64,000 nucleotides of DNA from Micromonospora siamensis (GCF_900090305.1 NZ_LT607751.1:5518001-5582000), one strand, 5' to 3'. Shown: positions 33,064 through 45,844, counted from the stretch's first letter. Numbers and translations: made by a program. Notes: generated by a model not told the origin, from the sequence alone.

Positions 33064-33894
33064 ATGGCCCGCACACGTAGCCGTGGCGGCCGGACCCGGT
33101 CCGCCCTGCGCCGTGGCGGCCGGACCCGGTCCGCCCTGCGCCGCGCCGGACGGGTGGCCCGCCGGTTCACCCGGGCCGCCGGGCACGCCTTCTCGGCCAG
33201 CGTGGCGACGGCCGACCCGCACGCCCGCCCGGTCGCACCGGCCGCCGCCCGCGCGCGGCACCGGTACCCGGCCGGCCAGCGCGGTCCCGGCACGCCGGTG
33301 CTGCTGGTGGCCGCGGTGATGGTGCTGATCGTGGCGATGCTCGGGGTGCAACGCTTCGCCGGGGTGAACGTGCTGCCCGAGCAGCTCAGCGCCGGGCTGC
33401 GTCCGCCGCCGAAGAAGTTCCCGGTGCTGCCGGCGAGCCCACCGACCCAGATCGCGATAGACCGGCTGGGCCTGCGGGCACCCGTGCGCGAGGTGGGGAT
33501 CGCCGGCGACGGCACCATCGCCGTGCCCGACGTCCACCGCGCCCACGAGGCCGGCTGGTACGACCAGGGCCCCACCCCCGGGCAGTACGGCCCCGCGGTG
33601 ATCGTCGGGCACGTCGACACCACCACCGGCCCGGCGGTCTTCCACGACCTGAAGAGCCTCGACGACGGCGACCGGGTGGAGGTGACCCGCGAGGACGGCG
33701 CGGTGGCGGTCTTCGAGGTCACCTCGTCCCGCCGGTACGGCAAGGAGAAGCTCCCCGCCGACGAGGTCTTCGGCGACTTCAGCCGGCCGAACCTGCGGCT
33801 GATCACCTGCGGTGGACGCTGGGTGGGCGGCCGCACCGGTTACGCCGACAACCTGGTCGTCTACGCCCAGCTGGTGACGGCGCGCAACGGGTGA
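33064..33894 (+). CDS. Class F sortase
   Basis: A 276-residue membrane sortase. A long Arg-rich cytosolic N-terminus is followed by one span (about 79-96) and the extracellular sortase barrel with VIVGHVDT (catalytic His) and LITCGG (catalytic Cys); a downstream Arg completes the triad. Class F sortases of actinobacteria attach or process a single substrate type, probably the protein encoded just upstream. The N-terminus contains a perfect 30-bp tandem duplication (33081-33140) repeating ten residues. Confidence 0.9.
   Translation: MARTRSRGGRTRSALRRGGRTRSALRRAGRVARRFTRAAGHAFSASVATADPHARPVAPAAARARHRYPAGQRGPGTPVLLVAAVMVLIVAMLGVQRFAGVNVLPEQLSAGLRPPPKKFPVLPASPPTQIAIDRLGLRAPVREVGIAGDGTIAVPDVHRAHEAGWYDQGPTPGQYGPAVIVGHVDTTTGPAVFHDLKSLDDGDRVEVTREDGAVAVFEVTSSRRYGKEKLPADEVFGDFSRPNLRLITCGGRWVGGRTGYADNLVVYAQLVTARNG
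33081..33140 (+). repeat. Perfect 30-bp tandem duplication within the sortase gene
   Basis: Two exact 30-bp copies (33081-33110 and 33111-33140) encode a repeated basic decapeptide in the cytosolic tail. It keeps frame and lies outside the catalytic domain, so it should be tolerated and may vary between strains. Confidence 0.9.
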
Positions 33895-33896
33895 GG

Positions 33897-34430
33897 TCAG
33901 GCCGCCTCGGGCTCGCGCAGGTCGAGCCAGTCCGCCCAGCGCGGGTCGGGCGCCCGGTGGCCGAGCACCCGCCAGGCGTTGCCCTTCGGGGCGGCCGGCA
34001 GGCTGTGCAGCCGCCACCCCAGCTCGGCCGGGGTCTTGTCGCCCTTGGTGTGGTTGCACCGGGCGCACGCGGCGACCACGTTCTCCCAGGCGTGCCGGCC
34101 GCCCCGGCTGCGCGGGAAGACGTGGTCGATGGTCTCGGCCGGCCCCCGGCAGTACGCGCAGCGCCAACCGTCCCGGGCGAAGATCGCCCGCCGGGAGAGC
34201 CCAACGTGGGTGCGGTACGGCACCCGGACGAAGCGGGTCAGCCGCACCACCGACGGCACCGGGAGCGCGTTGCGGGCGCTGTGCAGGATGCCCTCGCCGT
34301 CGGCCACGCAGACCGCCTTGGCGGAGAGCACGAGGATCGCGGCCCGACGCACCGACACGACACACAGCGGCTCGTACGTGGCGTTGAGGACCAACGCGCC
34401 GGAGCCCGCCGTGGGTCGTATGTCAGGCAT
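33897..34430 (-). CDS. HNH endonuclease-family protein
   Basis: A 177-residue protein with a compact HNH module: RDGWRCAYCRGPAETIDHVFPRSRGG then WENVVAACARCNHTKGD, including the two CxxC zinc pairs and the catalytic His of DHV. The N-terminal half (VLNATYEPLCVVSVRRAAIL) is the usual partner domain of this actinobacterial family. ATG 34430 has GGAGGG 8 nt upstream. Convergent with the sortase, 2 bp apart. In my memory the M. tuberculosis order has an HNH gene beside glbO, which fits here. Substrate unknown. Confidence 0.9.
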   Translation of the reverse strand: MPDIRPTAGSGALVLNATYEPLCVVSVRRAAILVLSAKAVCVADGEGILHSARNALPVPSVVRLTRFVRVPYRTHVGLSRRAIFARDGWRCAYCRGPAETIDHVFPRSRGGRHAWENVVAACARCNHTKGDKTPAELGWRLHSLPAAPKGNAWRVLGHRAPDPRWADWLDLREPEAA

Positions 34431-34706
34431 CGTGCTCACCCTCCCGGTCCAGCCGTTCCCACCGCTGCCGCGTCGGCGAGGGGCCCACGGGCAGCGGGCG
34501 ACCACGTCCGACGCCGGCGGGACCACCGACGTCCGATGCGCCAATAGTCCCTGATCGGAACCCGGATTGCACGCACTAATCCGGGGTACCCGGTGAAGCT
34601 TCTTCGGCTCGTGGCAGGATGACCGGTTTCGGACCGGTTGACCACCGACCGCGGGACGCGGAGGGTCGGCGGCGGACGGCCGCCCGGCGTGCGGTACGAA
34701 GACAGC

Positions 34707-35759
34707 GTGACTCTGGCCGACCTTCCGATACCCACCGACTTCCTGCCCGAAGGCGTCGGCGACAAGCCGAGCCCGGGCTGCCTGGACGAGCCGTTCTGCA
34801 AGTGGGCCTGGGACGTCACCGGATCGGTGTGGTTCGCCGAGGGCAGCTACTGGATCGTGGTGAAGCCGCTGCGGGTGGTGCTCATCCTGCTGCTCGCCCT
34901 GGTCGCCCGCTGGGCGCTGCACCGGGCCATCAACCGGCTGGTCCGCACCACCGGCAGCAGCACGGTGCCGACCCTGCTGCGGCCGCTGCGCGAGCGGATC
35001 CCCAGCGCGTCGCTGGATCCGGAGGGGTTCGTGCCGGAGCGGCGCCGGCAGCGGGCCGAGGCGATCGGTTCGGTGCTGCGCAGCGTGGTCACGGCGTTCG
35101 TCTTCGGCATCGCGCTGCTGATGACCCTGCGCGAGTTCAACTTCGACCTGGCGCCGCTGCTGGCCAGCGCGGGCATCGCCGGCGTCGCCCTCGGCTTCGG
35201 CGCGCAGAGCCTGGTCAAGGACCTGCTCGCCGGCCTGTTCATGCTGATCGAGGACCAGTACGGCGTCGGGGACACGGTGGACCTGGGCGAGGCGACCGGC
35301 GTGGTCGAGGCGGTCGGGCTGCGGGTCACCACCGTCCGGGACGGCCGCGGCGTGCTCTGGTACATCCGGAACGGCGAGATCATCCGGGTGGGCAACAAGA
35401 GCCAGGGCTGGGCGCTGGTCGTGGTGGACCTGCCGATCGGCTTCGCCAGCACCGAGGAGGCGACGGCGGTGCTGCGTACGGCGGCGGCCTCGGTGGCGCT
35501 GGACCCGGAGTTGGCGCCGGAGATCGTCGAGACGCCCGACGTGCTCGGCGTCGAGCAGATCACGGTCGACGGCGCGGTGATCCGGACGGTGGTGAAGACG
35601 ACCGCCGAGGGGCAGTTCGCGGTGGGCCGGGAACTGCGCCGACGGCTGGCCGAGGCGCTGGAGAACTCGGGCATCACCGCGCGGATCGCCGCCGCCCGGC
35701 TCTATCCGGGCGTACCCGTGGCGGGCGCCGGCGAGACGGGCCGCGGCGGCAGCACCTGA
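34707..35759 (+). CDS. MscS-family mechanosensitive channel
   Basis: About 350 residues. Hydrophobic spans precede the pore helix, whose GIAGVALGFGAQSLVKDLLAGLF is the MscS Gly/Ala pattern, followed by the beta domain FMLIEDQYGVGDTVDLGEATGVVEAV and the cytosolic cage. It would release solutes under osmotic downshock. Start is uncertain: GTG 34707 begins a polar N-terminus MTLADLPIP, while GTG 34689 or TTG 34638 would add residues; none has a strong ribosome binding site. A hairpin 28 nt after the stop ends it. Confidence 0.9.
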   Translation: MTLADLPIPTDFLPEGVGDKPSPGCLDEPFCKWAWDVTGSVWFAEGSYWIVVKPLRVVLILLLALVARWALHRAINRLVRTTGSSTVPTLLRPLRERIPSASLDPEGFVPERRRQRAEAIGSVLRSVVTAFVFGIALLMTLREFNFDLAPLLASAGIAGVALGFGAQSLVKDLLAGLFMLIEDQYGVGDTVDLGEATGVVEAVGLRVTTVRDGRGVLWYIRNGEIIRVGNKSQGWALVVVDLPIGFASTEEATAVLRTAAASVALDPELAPEIVETPDVLGVEQITVDGAVIRTVVKTTAEGQFAVGRELRRRLAEALENSGITARIAAARLYPGVPVAGAGETGRGGST

Positions 35760-35786
35760 CCGGTCACCCGGCGGACCTTGCGGCCG

Positions 35787-35809
35787 GGGGTCGCGGTCCG
35801 TGCGACCCC
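35787..35809 (+). terminator. Hairpin after the MscS gene
   Basis: Perfect 8-bp stem (35787-35794 with 35802-35809) with a 7-nt loop, in the expected position after the MscS stop. The remaining 190 bp before the MFS gene are AT-richer, with a weaker GGCAG/CTGCC dyad near 35886, but no feature I can name. Confidence 0.5.
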
Positions 35810-36002
35810 TCGGGTATCGTCCGTTCGTTCCGTCGGGGATATGACGATCAATCCGTTCGCCCTAGCCAGTCTTCAGACGATCGGGCAGAATCCGGAGAAA
35901 CGCGCTCCTGCCGAATCGCGATCACGTCCTCGGTGATCGGTAGATCTGACGACGACCCCGGCCCGCCATCACGAGTGGCCTGCGGGGACGATGGAGGCCA
36001 CG

Positions 36003-37361
36003 GTGTCCGACGAGCGACCCGATCCGGAAGGGCCAGCCACCTTCCGCGAGGTGTTCGCCCAGGGTGAGTACCGGGCCGTCTTCAGCGCCAGCGTCCTGTC
36101 CTGGATCGGCGACTACATCGCCAAGGCGGCGGTCACCGTCCTGGTCTACCGGGAGACCGACTCGGTCGCCCTCTCGGCGGCGGCGTTCGCCATCAGCTAC
36201 CTGCCCTGGCTGGTCGGTGGACCACTGCTCACCACGCTCGCCGACAGATACCGCTACCGCCAGGTGATGGTGGTCTGCGACCTGGTCCGGATGGCGCTGA
36301 TGGTGCTGGTGGCCGTCCCGCACCTGCCGGTGCCGGCGGTGCTCGGGCTGCTCTTCCTCACCACGCTGGCCAACCCGCCGAGCCAGGCGGCCCGCTCCGC
36401 GCTGATGCCGGTGATCCTCACCGGCGACCGGGTGGTGCTCGGGCTCTCCCTGCACGCCAGCGCCGGCCAGGCCGCGCAGGTCGGCGGCTACCTGATCGGC
36501 GCCGCCATCGCCGCGGTGAATCCGACGGCCGCGCTGCTGATCAACGCCGCCACCTTCGGCGCCTCGGCGCTGGTGGTCCGGCTCGGGGTGCGAAACCGCC
36601 CGGCCGCGACGGCCGCCGCGCACCGCAGTCACCTGCTGCGGGAGACCGCGCAGGGCTTCCAGCTGGTCTTCGGTACGCCGGTGCTGCGGGCCATCGCGCT
36701 GCTGGTGTTCAGCGCCATGCTCTTCTCCATCGTCCCCGAAGGGCTCGCCGCGGCCTGGGCCGGCGAGCGCGACGGCAGCGGGGACGCCGGCCTCGCCCAA
36801 GCGCTGATCATGGCCGCCAATCCGGTGGGGTTCATCCTCGGCGGTCTGGTGATCGGGCGCGCCTGCGGGCCGGCCCGACGGTTGCGGGTGATGCGTCCGC
36901 TGGCGGTCCTCGCCCCGCTGGTGCTGGTGCCGGCGCTGCTCGACCCACCGCCGCCGGTGGTGGCCCTGCTCGCCGCCGGCTGCGGCTTCGCGGTGGCCGG
37001 CCTGCTGCCCACCGCGAACGGCCTCTTCGTCCGGGCCCTGCCCGACGGCTACCGGGCCCGCGCGTTCGGCGTGATGGCCACCGGCGTCCAGGTGATCCAG
37101 GGCGCCGCGGTGCTGATCACCGGCGTGCTCGCCGACCGGTTCTCGGTTCCGCTGGTGGTCGGGGTGTGGAGCGCCGCCGGGGTGCTGCTGATGCTGCTGA
37201 TCACCGTTCGCTGGCCCGACGCGTCCTCGGTCGACGCGGCCGTCCGCGCCGGCGCGCAGGCGCGGACGGGCGGAGCGGCCACCCGGCCGCCGGTCGTGAC
37301 GCAGCGGTCCGCGCCGGCCCAGGAGGGCCCGGCGAGCGGGGTCAGCGCCGCCACCCGCTGA
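36003..37361 (+). CDS. MFS transporter
   Basis: A 452-residue integral membrane protein of the major facilitator family (enterobactin/DHA3-like pattern): the N-terminal FRAVFSASVLSWIGDYIAKAAVTVLVY, the loop TLADRYRYRQVMV and about 12 spans. Substrate is unknown; homologues export drugs or siderophores. GTG 36003 is preferred because GGAGG lies 5 nt upstream; ATG 35991 is the alternative. The C-terminus is a polar, Ala/Gly/Arg-rich tail. Confidence 0.9.
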   Translation: MSDERPDPEGPATFREVFAQGEYRAVFSASVLSWIGDYIAKAAVTVLVYRETDSVALSAAAFAISYLPWLVGGPLLTTLADRYRYRQVMVVCDLVRMALMVLVAVPHLPVPAVLGLLFLTTLANPPSQAARSALMPVILTGDRVVLGLSLHASAGQAAQVGGYLIGAAIAAVNPTAALLINAATFGASALVVRLGVRNRPAATAAAHRSHLLRETAQGFQLVFGTPVLRAIALLVFSAMLFSIVPEGLAAAWAGERDGSGDAGLAQALIMAANPVGFILGGLVIGRACGPARRLRVMRPLAVLAPLVLVPALLDPPPPVVALLAAGCGFAVAGLLPTANGLFVRALPDGYRARAFGVMATGVQVIQGAAVLITGVLADRFSVPLVVGVWSAAGVLLMLLITVRWPDASSVDAAVRAGAQARTGGAATRPPVVTQRSAPAQEGPASGVSAATR

Positions 37362-37422
37362 CCGCGCGGGCGCCGGGCCGGCGGGTCCGGCCGCCGGGCG
37401 GGACACCTGGCAGGATGGAAGG

Positions 37423-37845
37423 GTGAATCCCGCAACCGGAGCCGACCGTCCCCGCCCGTCGATCACCCTCTTCGAGGCGGTCGGCGGCGAGCCCACGTTC
37501 CGCAAGCTGGTGGACGAGTTCTACGCCGGAGTCGCGACCGATCCGCTGCTGCGCCCGATGTACCCGGAGGAGGACCTCGGGCCGGCCGCCGACCGCCTCG
37601 CGTTGTTCCTGATGCAGTACTGGGGCGGCCCCAACACCTACTCGGCCCAGCGGGGGCACCCCCGGCTGCGGATGCGGCACGCCCCCTTCCGGATCGGCAC
37701 CGCCGAGCGGGACGCCTGGCTGCTGCACATGCGCCGGGCCGTCGACCGGCTCGACCTGGAGCCCGAGGTGGCCGCCGCGCTCTGGGACTACCTGGAGCGG
37801 GCCGCGTACTTCATGGTCAACGTGATGGAGGACCCGGCCGGCTGA
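37423..37845 (+). CDS. glbO: Group II truncated haemoglobin
   Basis: A 140-residue haem protein of the trHbO type: FYAGVATDPLLRPMYPEED (B/CD region with Tyr at CD1), the proximal His in RLRMRHAPF and the Trp G8 in AERDAWLLHM. Members bind oxygen and handle reactive oxygen/nitrogen species, and contribute to oxygen supply for respiration. Start is GTG 37423 after GGAAGG. Convergent with the YbjN-like gene. Part of the neighbourhood that resembles Rv2465c-Rv2470. Confidence 0.95.
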   Translation: MNPATGADRPRPSITLFEAVGGEPTFRKLVDEFYAGVATDPLLRPMYPEEDLGPAADRLALFLMQYWGGPNTYSAQRGHPRLRMRHAPFRIGTAERDAWLLHMRRAVDRLDLEPEVAAALWDYLERAAYFMVNVMEDPAG

Positions 37846-37864
37846 GCCGCCGGCCCGGCGCCGG

Positions 37865-38380
37865 TCAGAGCAGGGCGCCCTCGTCGTGCAGCCAGTCCAC
37901 GAAGGTCGTCGCGACCGCCGCGCCGCAGTCGAGCATCTCGATCAGGAGCGCGTCGTGGGTGCCGGCACCCAGCGGCACCTGCAGCTCCGCGTAGATCGGC
38001 AGCTGGCCGCGCTCGGTCGGGTCGCCGATGTACGCCTTGCAGAAGCGGCGGGTGTGGTTCCACTCGTTGACCACCCGGTAGGCGCGGTCGGCCCAGTCCG
38101 GCGGGACCGTGGCGTGCGGGCGGGCCCGCATCACCAGGATCTCGTCCTCCGGACCCTCCAGGGTGACCAGGACGGCGTGCCGCTCCCACATGGCCAGCAG
38201 GTTGCCGTCCCCGTCGGCCAGGTAACGCACGTCGAGCAGGTCGAGCGCGTCACAGACCCGGCGCAGGGTCACCGGCTCCACGGTGGCCGGCATGTCGGCG
38301 AGGGGCGACCGCTCGCCGACCGGCGCGTCGTCCCCCGGCTGGCGTGGGGCCGGTGGACCGACCCGGACGCCGCCCTCCAC
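37865..38380 (-). CDS. YbjN-domain protein
   Basis: About 171 residues; the C-terminal 125 (VCDALDLLDVRYLADGDGNLLAMW ... VNEWNHTRRFCKAYI ... DALLIEMLDCGAAVATTFVDWLHD) fit the YbjN family, small proteins linked to type III/secretion chaperone-like folds and stress in actinobacteria. A Gly/Pro-rich N-terminus precedes it. GTG 38380 has G-rich sequence upstream; ATG 38293 would give the domain alone. Function unknown. Confidence 0.75.
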   Translation of the reverse strand: MEGGVRVGPPAPRQPGDDAPVGERSPLADMPATVEPVTLRRVCDALDLLDVRYLADGDGNLLAMWERHAVLVTLEGPEDEILVMRARPHATVPPDWADRAYRVVNEWNHTRRFCKAYIGDPTERGQLPIYAELQVPLGAGTHDALLIEMLDCGAAVATTFVDWLHDEGALL

Positions 38381-38580
38381 TGTGACCCCGCTCCGACTGT
38401 CCGGATCGCCGCCACCGGCGGGACCGGGGCGCCATGACCACCACGGCATCGCTCGCGCACCTCACTCCCCAGCGGATCCACTCGCATACCGTGCGTTGGA
38501 TCCGAGGATGGACGGTACCCGGACAGTCGGGATGAGGCATCCCCCCAACGACAGCCCCAACCCAGAAGAATGATCGTGGC

Positions 38581-39333
38581 TCATCCGTTCGGCCGACCGC
38601 CCGTCGGCCGCACCACCAGCTCACCCGGCCGTTGCCACCAGGCGGCCCCGTACGGTCCGACCAGGCCGACCCAGCGGCCGGCGACCCGCACCTGCACCCC
38701 CGCCGCCTCCGGCGCGGGCGCGCCCGGGCCGAGGAAGCCCATCCGGACCAGACCCTGGATCAGCCGCTGCGACACCTCCACCGGCGCCGCCGGCGTGTCC
38801 CCCTCGGGCGTGACCAGCACCGCGACGTGGTCCAGCAGCGCGTCCCGCAGCGCCCGCTGGCCGACCGCGCGACCGCCCACGCCGTGCGTGGCCGCTTCGC
38901 GCAGCGCACCTGCCGCCGCCGCCGCGATCCGCGCCACCTCGGCCGCCGGCAGCAGCTCCACCGGCCGGCTCACCGGCGGCGGCAACGGCCAGCGCCACTG
39001 CGCGTCCCGGTTGGTGGGCAGCGTGTCCCGACCGGACTCCAGCTCGGCGAGCAGCTCGCGGGCGGCGACCGTCGCGTCACCGGGCGCCGCGCCGGCCACC
39101 GTGCGGACCACCAGCACTCCCCAGGGCAGCCGGGCCCACAGCGCCGTCCGGCCGGCCGTCGTGGCCGGCCGGAGCCGGACCAGGGCGGCCGGGTCCAGCC
39201 GGACCAGCCGGGCCAGGAAGGCGCCCGCGTCGGACACCCCGGCCAGCCCGTGCCCGCCGGTCCGCGTGGTGGGTCCGTCGGCCGGCGCGCTCACGCCGGC
39301 CGACGTCGCGGGTCCGTCCGCCGGCGCGCTCAC
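38581..39333 (-). CDS. Protein of unknown function downstream of a thioesterase
   Basis: About 250 residues, Ala/Gly/Arg/Pro-rich, no family recognised. It is coupled to the thioesterase gene by a GTGA overlap at 39330-39333. The start region is duplicated: a 39-bp imperfect repeat gives VSAPADGPATSAG then VSAPADGPTTRTG, each beginning with a usable GTG (39333 and 39294), so either start is possible. The body has LDPAALVRLRPA and a Trp-rich C-terminus (RWVGLVGPYGAAWWQRPG). Confidence 0.65.
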   Translation of the reverse strand: MSAPADGPATSAGVSAPADGPTTRTGGHGLAGVSDAGAFLARLVRLDPAALVRLRPATTAGRTALWARLPWGVLVVRTVAGAAPGDATVAARELLAELESGRDTLPTNRDAQWRWPLPPPVSRPVELLPAAEVARIAAAAAGALREAATHGVGGRAVGQRALRDALLDHVAVLVTPEGDTPAAPVEVSQRLIQGLVRMGFLGPGAPAPEAAGVQVRVAGRWVGLVGPYGAAWWQRPGELVVRPTGGRPNG

Positions 39334-39768
39334 GCCGGCCCGGCCGGCAGGGCGTAGCGGGACAGGAACTGCCGCTCCTCGTCGCTGATCCGGCGGGGCA
39401 TCTGCCGGGACAGGTCGAACGGCACCAGCACCGAACGGGCCCGACTGGCCAGCACCTCGCCGTCGTACAGCTCGTAGTCGACGGTGAACCGGGAGGCCCG
39501 GATCTCGGAGATCCACAACTCGATCCGGACGGTCGGCGCGGCCTCCGCGCTGGCCCGGCCCAGGGCGTAGTCGACCGGGCGCAGGTAGTCGACCTCGTGC
39601 CGGCGGATGACCACTCCGTCGGCGAGCGAGCCCACCCCCCACGCCCGACCACCGGCGAACATCAACGCCACCCGGGCCTCCTCGTAGAGAGTGAGGAAGC
39701 GGGCGTTGTTGACGTGGCCGTACGCGTCCAGGTCGGACCAGCGCAGCGCGCAGTGGTAGACGAACCTC

Positions 39769-39776
<8 letters not shown>
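39330..39776 (-). CDS. Acyl-CoA thioesterase, hotdog fold
   Basis: A 148-residue 4-hydroxybenzoyl-CoA thioesterase-family protein (FadM/YbgC pattern): WSDLDAYGHVNNARFLTLYEEAR carries the conserved Asp and the helix start, then VDYLRPVDY. It hydrolyses acyl-CoA in the cytosol; chain preference unknown. GTG 39776 overlaps the ettA stop by 8 nt, so it is translated with ettA, although no functional link is evident. Confidence 0.9.
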
Positions 39777-41445
<1,669 letters not shown>

Positions 41446-41745
41446 GGTGCGGGCTACCTCCGTCGGTTGCTGTCGCGAGCTTCAGGGCGCGGGCCGCGAG
41501 TTCCGCCGGCCGCCGCCGGCCGGGGGCCGGGCGCGCGCACGCCGCCGTCAATCCTGACAGGTACGCCCCGCTCCGCCCACATCACCCCGCCCCAGGAGTA
41601 CGCGCCGGACGCTGTTGACAAGATCACGATGAGGGTTCGGCCGTCGTGGGACGGGTAGGTGACTCCGGCACGGGGCATCAGACGCCGCAGCTACGCTCAG
41701 TACGCTCAACGCGGTGGACCCGTCAGCACCCGGAGGTGGCCGATC
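41446..41745. promoter_or_regulatory. 300-bp divergent region between ettA and otsA
   Basis: No gene is seen. On the plus strand two copies of TACGCTCA in direct repeat (boxes at 41692-41697 and 41701-41706) are TAnnnT-type -10 candidates for otsA, giving a leader of about 33-45 nt with GGAGG at 41732-41736. A TTGACA at 41615-41620 has no matching -10. The ettA side holds GC-rich dyads only; its promoter is not evident. Confidence 0.45.
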
Positions 41746-43145
<1,400 letters not shown>

Positions 43146-43149
<4 letters not shown>

Positions 43150-45752
43150 CCCCTGCCGTCAACACCCCGGCCACGCCCACAGCCGGGGTGCTGGATTCCG
43201 ACCTGCGCACCGCCATCGGCCGGATCGCCCGGGTCCCCCAGCTCCTGATCGCCTGCGACTACGACGGCACCCTCGCGCCGATCGTGGAGGACCCGACCAA
43301 GGCCGTGCCCCTGCCGGAGTCGGTGGCCGCCATCCGCGCGCTGGCCTCGCTGCCGCAGACCACCGTCGCGGTGGTCTCCGGCCGGGCGCTGCGCGACCTG
43401 GCCGCGCTCTCCCGGTTGCCCAGCGAGGTGCACCTGGTCGGCAGCCACGGCTCCGAGTTCGACATCGGCTTCGTCGAGCGGCTCTCCCCCGAGCTGATCG
43501 CCGTGCGGACCCGGCTGCGGGACGCGCTGCGCGAGATCGCCGCGGCCCACCCCGGCGTACGCCTGGAACGCAAGCCGGCCAGCGTCGCCGTGCACACCCG
43601 CGGGGTGGACCCGCAGGTCGCCGCCGCCGCCATCGAGGCGGTCCGCAGCGGCCCCGCCACCTGGGAGGACGTCACCGTCACCCAGGGCAAGGAGGTCATC
43701 GAGCTGTCGGTCGTGGCGACCCACAAGGGCACCGCCGTCGACCAGTTGCGGACCCAGCTCTCGGCGAGCGCGGTGCTGTTCATCGGCGACGACGTCACCG
43801 ACGAGAACGCCTTCGGCAACCTGCACGGACCCGACGTCGGCATCAAGATCGGCCCGGGCGACACGAAGGCCGACTACCGGGTCGCCGAGCCGATCGAGGC
43901 GGCCCGGGCGCTCGCACTACTGCTGGAGACCCGCCGGCACTGGCTCTTCGGCGAGCGGGCCGTCCCGATCGAGCGGCACTCGATGCTGGCCAACGGCCGC
44001 ACCGTCGCGCTGCTCACCCCCGAGGCCAAGGTCACCTGGCTCTGCCACCCCAAGCCGGACTCGGCGGCGATCTTCGCCGACCTGGTCGGCGGCGGCCCGG
44101 CCGGGCACTTCACCGTCGGCCCGGAGCGCGGTGGCATCCCGCTCGGCCAGCGTTACCGCAACGGCACCATGACCGTGGAGACCCGCTGGTCCGGGCTCAC
44201 CGTCACCGACTGGCTGGACCTGCCCGCCCGGGAGACCACCCCGGACGGCCCGGCCGTGGTCACCGGCGACTCGACCCTGGTCCGGGTGCTCTCCGGCTCC
44301 GGCCGGGCCCGGATCGAGTTCGCGCCCCGGCCCGAGTTCGGCCAGGTGCAGGTGCAGCTCCAGCCGCTCGACGACGGGCTGCTGGTGCTCGGCTCCAACG
44401 AGCCGGCAGCGCTCTACTCCCCCGGCGTGCAGTGGGAGGTCGTCGACGACGGCGGCTACGAGACCGCCCGGGCCGTGGTCGACCTGCGGGCCGCCGGTGG
44501 CCAGGTGGTGCTGGAGCTGCGCTTCGGCACGCAGAGCCTGGAACACCACCGGGTGCCGATCCACGAGCGGCAGGCCACGGCCGAGCAGCCGTGGAAGGAC
44601 TGGGTGGCCACCCTGCGGCTGCCCGCCACCGCCCGCGACCTGGTCGCCCGCAGCGCGCTCACCCTGCGGGGGCTCGCCCACGAGGCGACCGGCTCGATCC
44701 TCGCCGCGGCGACCACCTCGCTGCCGGAGGAGCTGGGCGGCGTCCGCAACTGGGACTACCGCTACTGCTGGCTGCGCGACGCGGCGATGACCGCCCGCGC
44801 CCTGGTCGACCTGGGGTCGACCGAGGAGGCCGAGGGGCTGCTGCGCTGGATCGACGGCGTCGTCGAGCGAACCGGCGGGCACCCGGAACGGCTGCACCCG
44901 CTCTACACGGTCGACGGCTACGAGCTGGGCGCCGAGGCGGTCATCGACACGCTGCCCGGCTACGCCGGCTCCCGCCCGGTACGCGTCGGCAACCTCGCCA
45001 ACCACCAGCTCCAGCTGGACGTCTTCGGCCCGATCGCCGACCTGATCGCCGCCGTCGCCGACGCCCGGGGCTCGGTCCGCGAGGACGAGTGGCGGGTGCT
45101 GGACAACATGGTCGAGGCGGTCCGCCGCCGCTGGCACGAGCCGGACCACGGCATCTGGGAGGCCCGCCTCCCCCCGCGGCACCACATCTTCTCCAAGGTG
45201 ATGTGCTGGATGACGGTGGACCGGGCGTTGCACGTGGTGCGGCAGCACGGCGGCGAGGACCGCCCGGAGTGGGTCGAGCTGCGGGAGCGGATCGGCGCCA
45301 ACGTCCTGGAGAACGGCTGGCACGACGAGGCCGAGGCGTACAGCGTCGCGTACGGGCACGACGAGATGGACGCGTCGTCGCTCTGGATCGGCCTGTCCGG
45401 GCTGCTCCCCGGCGACGACCCGCGCTTCCTGTCGACGGTGCTGAAGATCGAGGCGGAGCTGCGCAGCGGTCCGGTCGTCTACCGGTACCACTGGGACGAC
45501 GGCCTGCCCGGCCGGGAGGGCGGCTTCCACATCTGCACGGCGTGGCTGATCGAGGCGTACCTGCGCACCGGCCGGCGGACCGACGCGGAGGAGCTGTTCG
45601 CCCAGATGGTCGACACCGCCGGCCCCACCGGCCTGCTCCCCGAGCAGTACGACCCGCTCGCCGAGCGCGGCCTGGGCAACCACCCGCAGGCGTACAGCCA
45701 CCTCGGCCTGGTCCGCTGCGCCCTGCTCCTGGACAACATGCTCAAGCACTGA
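43146..45752 (+). CDS. Trehalose-6-phosphate phosphatase (OtsB) fused to a GH15 domain
   Basis: An 868-residue two-domain protein. Residues about 1-255 are a HAD phosphatase of the OtsB type ([13 protein letters not shown] with the nucleophile Asp, and [10 protein letters not shown]). Residues about 270-868 are a glycoside hydrolase family 15 domain ([16 protein letters not shown] near 535, PEQYDP near 831), the family of actinobacterial trehalases and glucoamylases. Thus a trehalose-forming and possibly trehalose-degrading activity share one chain behind otsA. The glycosidase substrate is inferred. Start overlaps otsA by 4 nt; a 17-bp hairpin follows. Confidence 0.9.
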
Positions 45753-45765
45753 GCGGATCGAGCAC

Positions 45766-45803
45766 GACGGCGGCCCGGGACCGGCTGGTCCCGGGCCGCC
45801 GTC
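45766..45803 (+). terminator. Strong terminator after the trehalose operon
   Basis: Perfect 17-bp inverted repeat (45766-45782 with 45787-45803) around a 4-nt loop, 13 nt after the stop. Confidence 0.85.
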
Positions 45804-45844
45804 TCTTCGTCTCCCGGCCACCGGCGAGGGCCACCGACCGGCAC

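Noticed and set aside
41615..41620. TTGACA as a -35 box of otsA
   Set aside because: No -10 box follows at 16-18 nt; the TACGCT boxes nearer the gene fit better.
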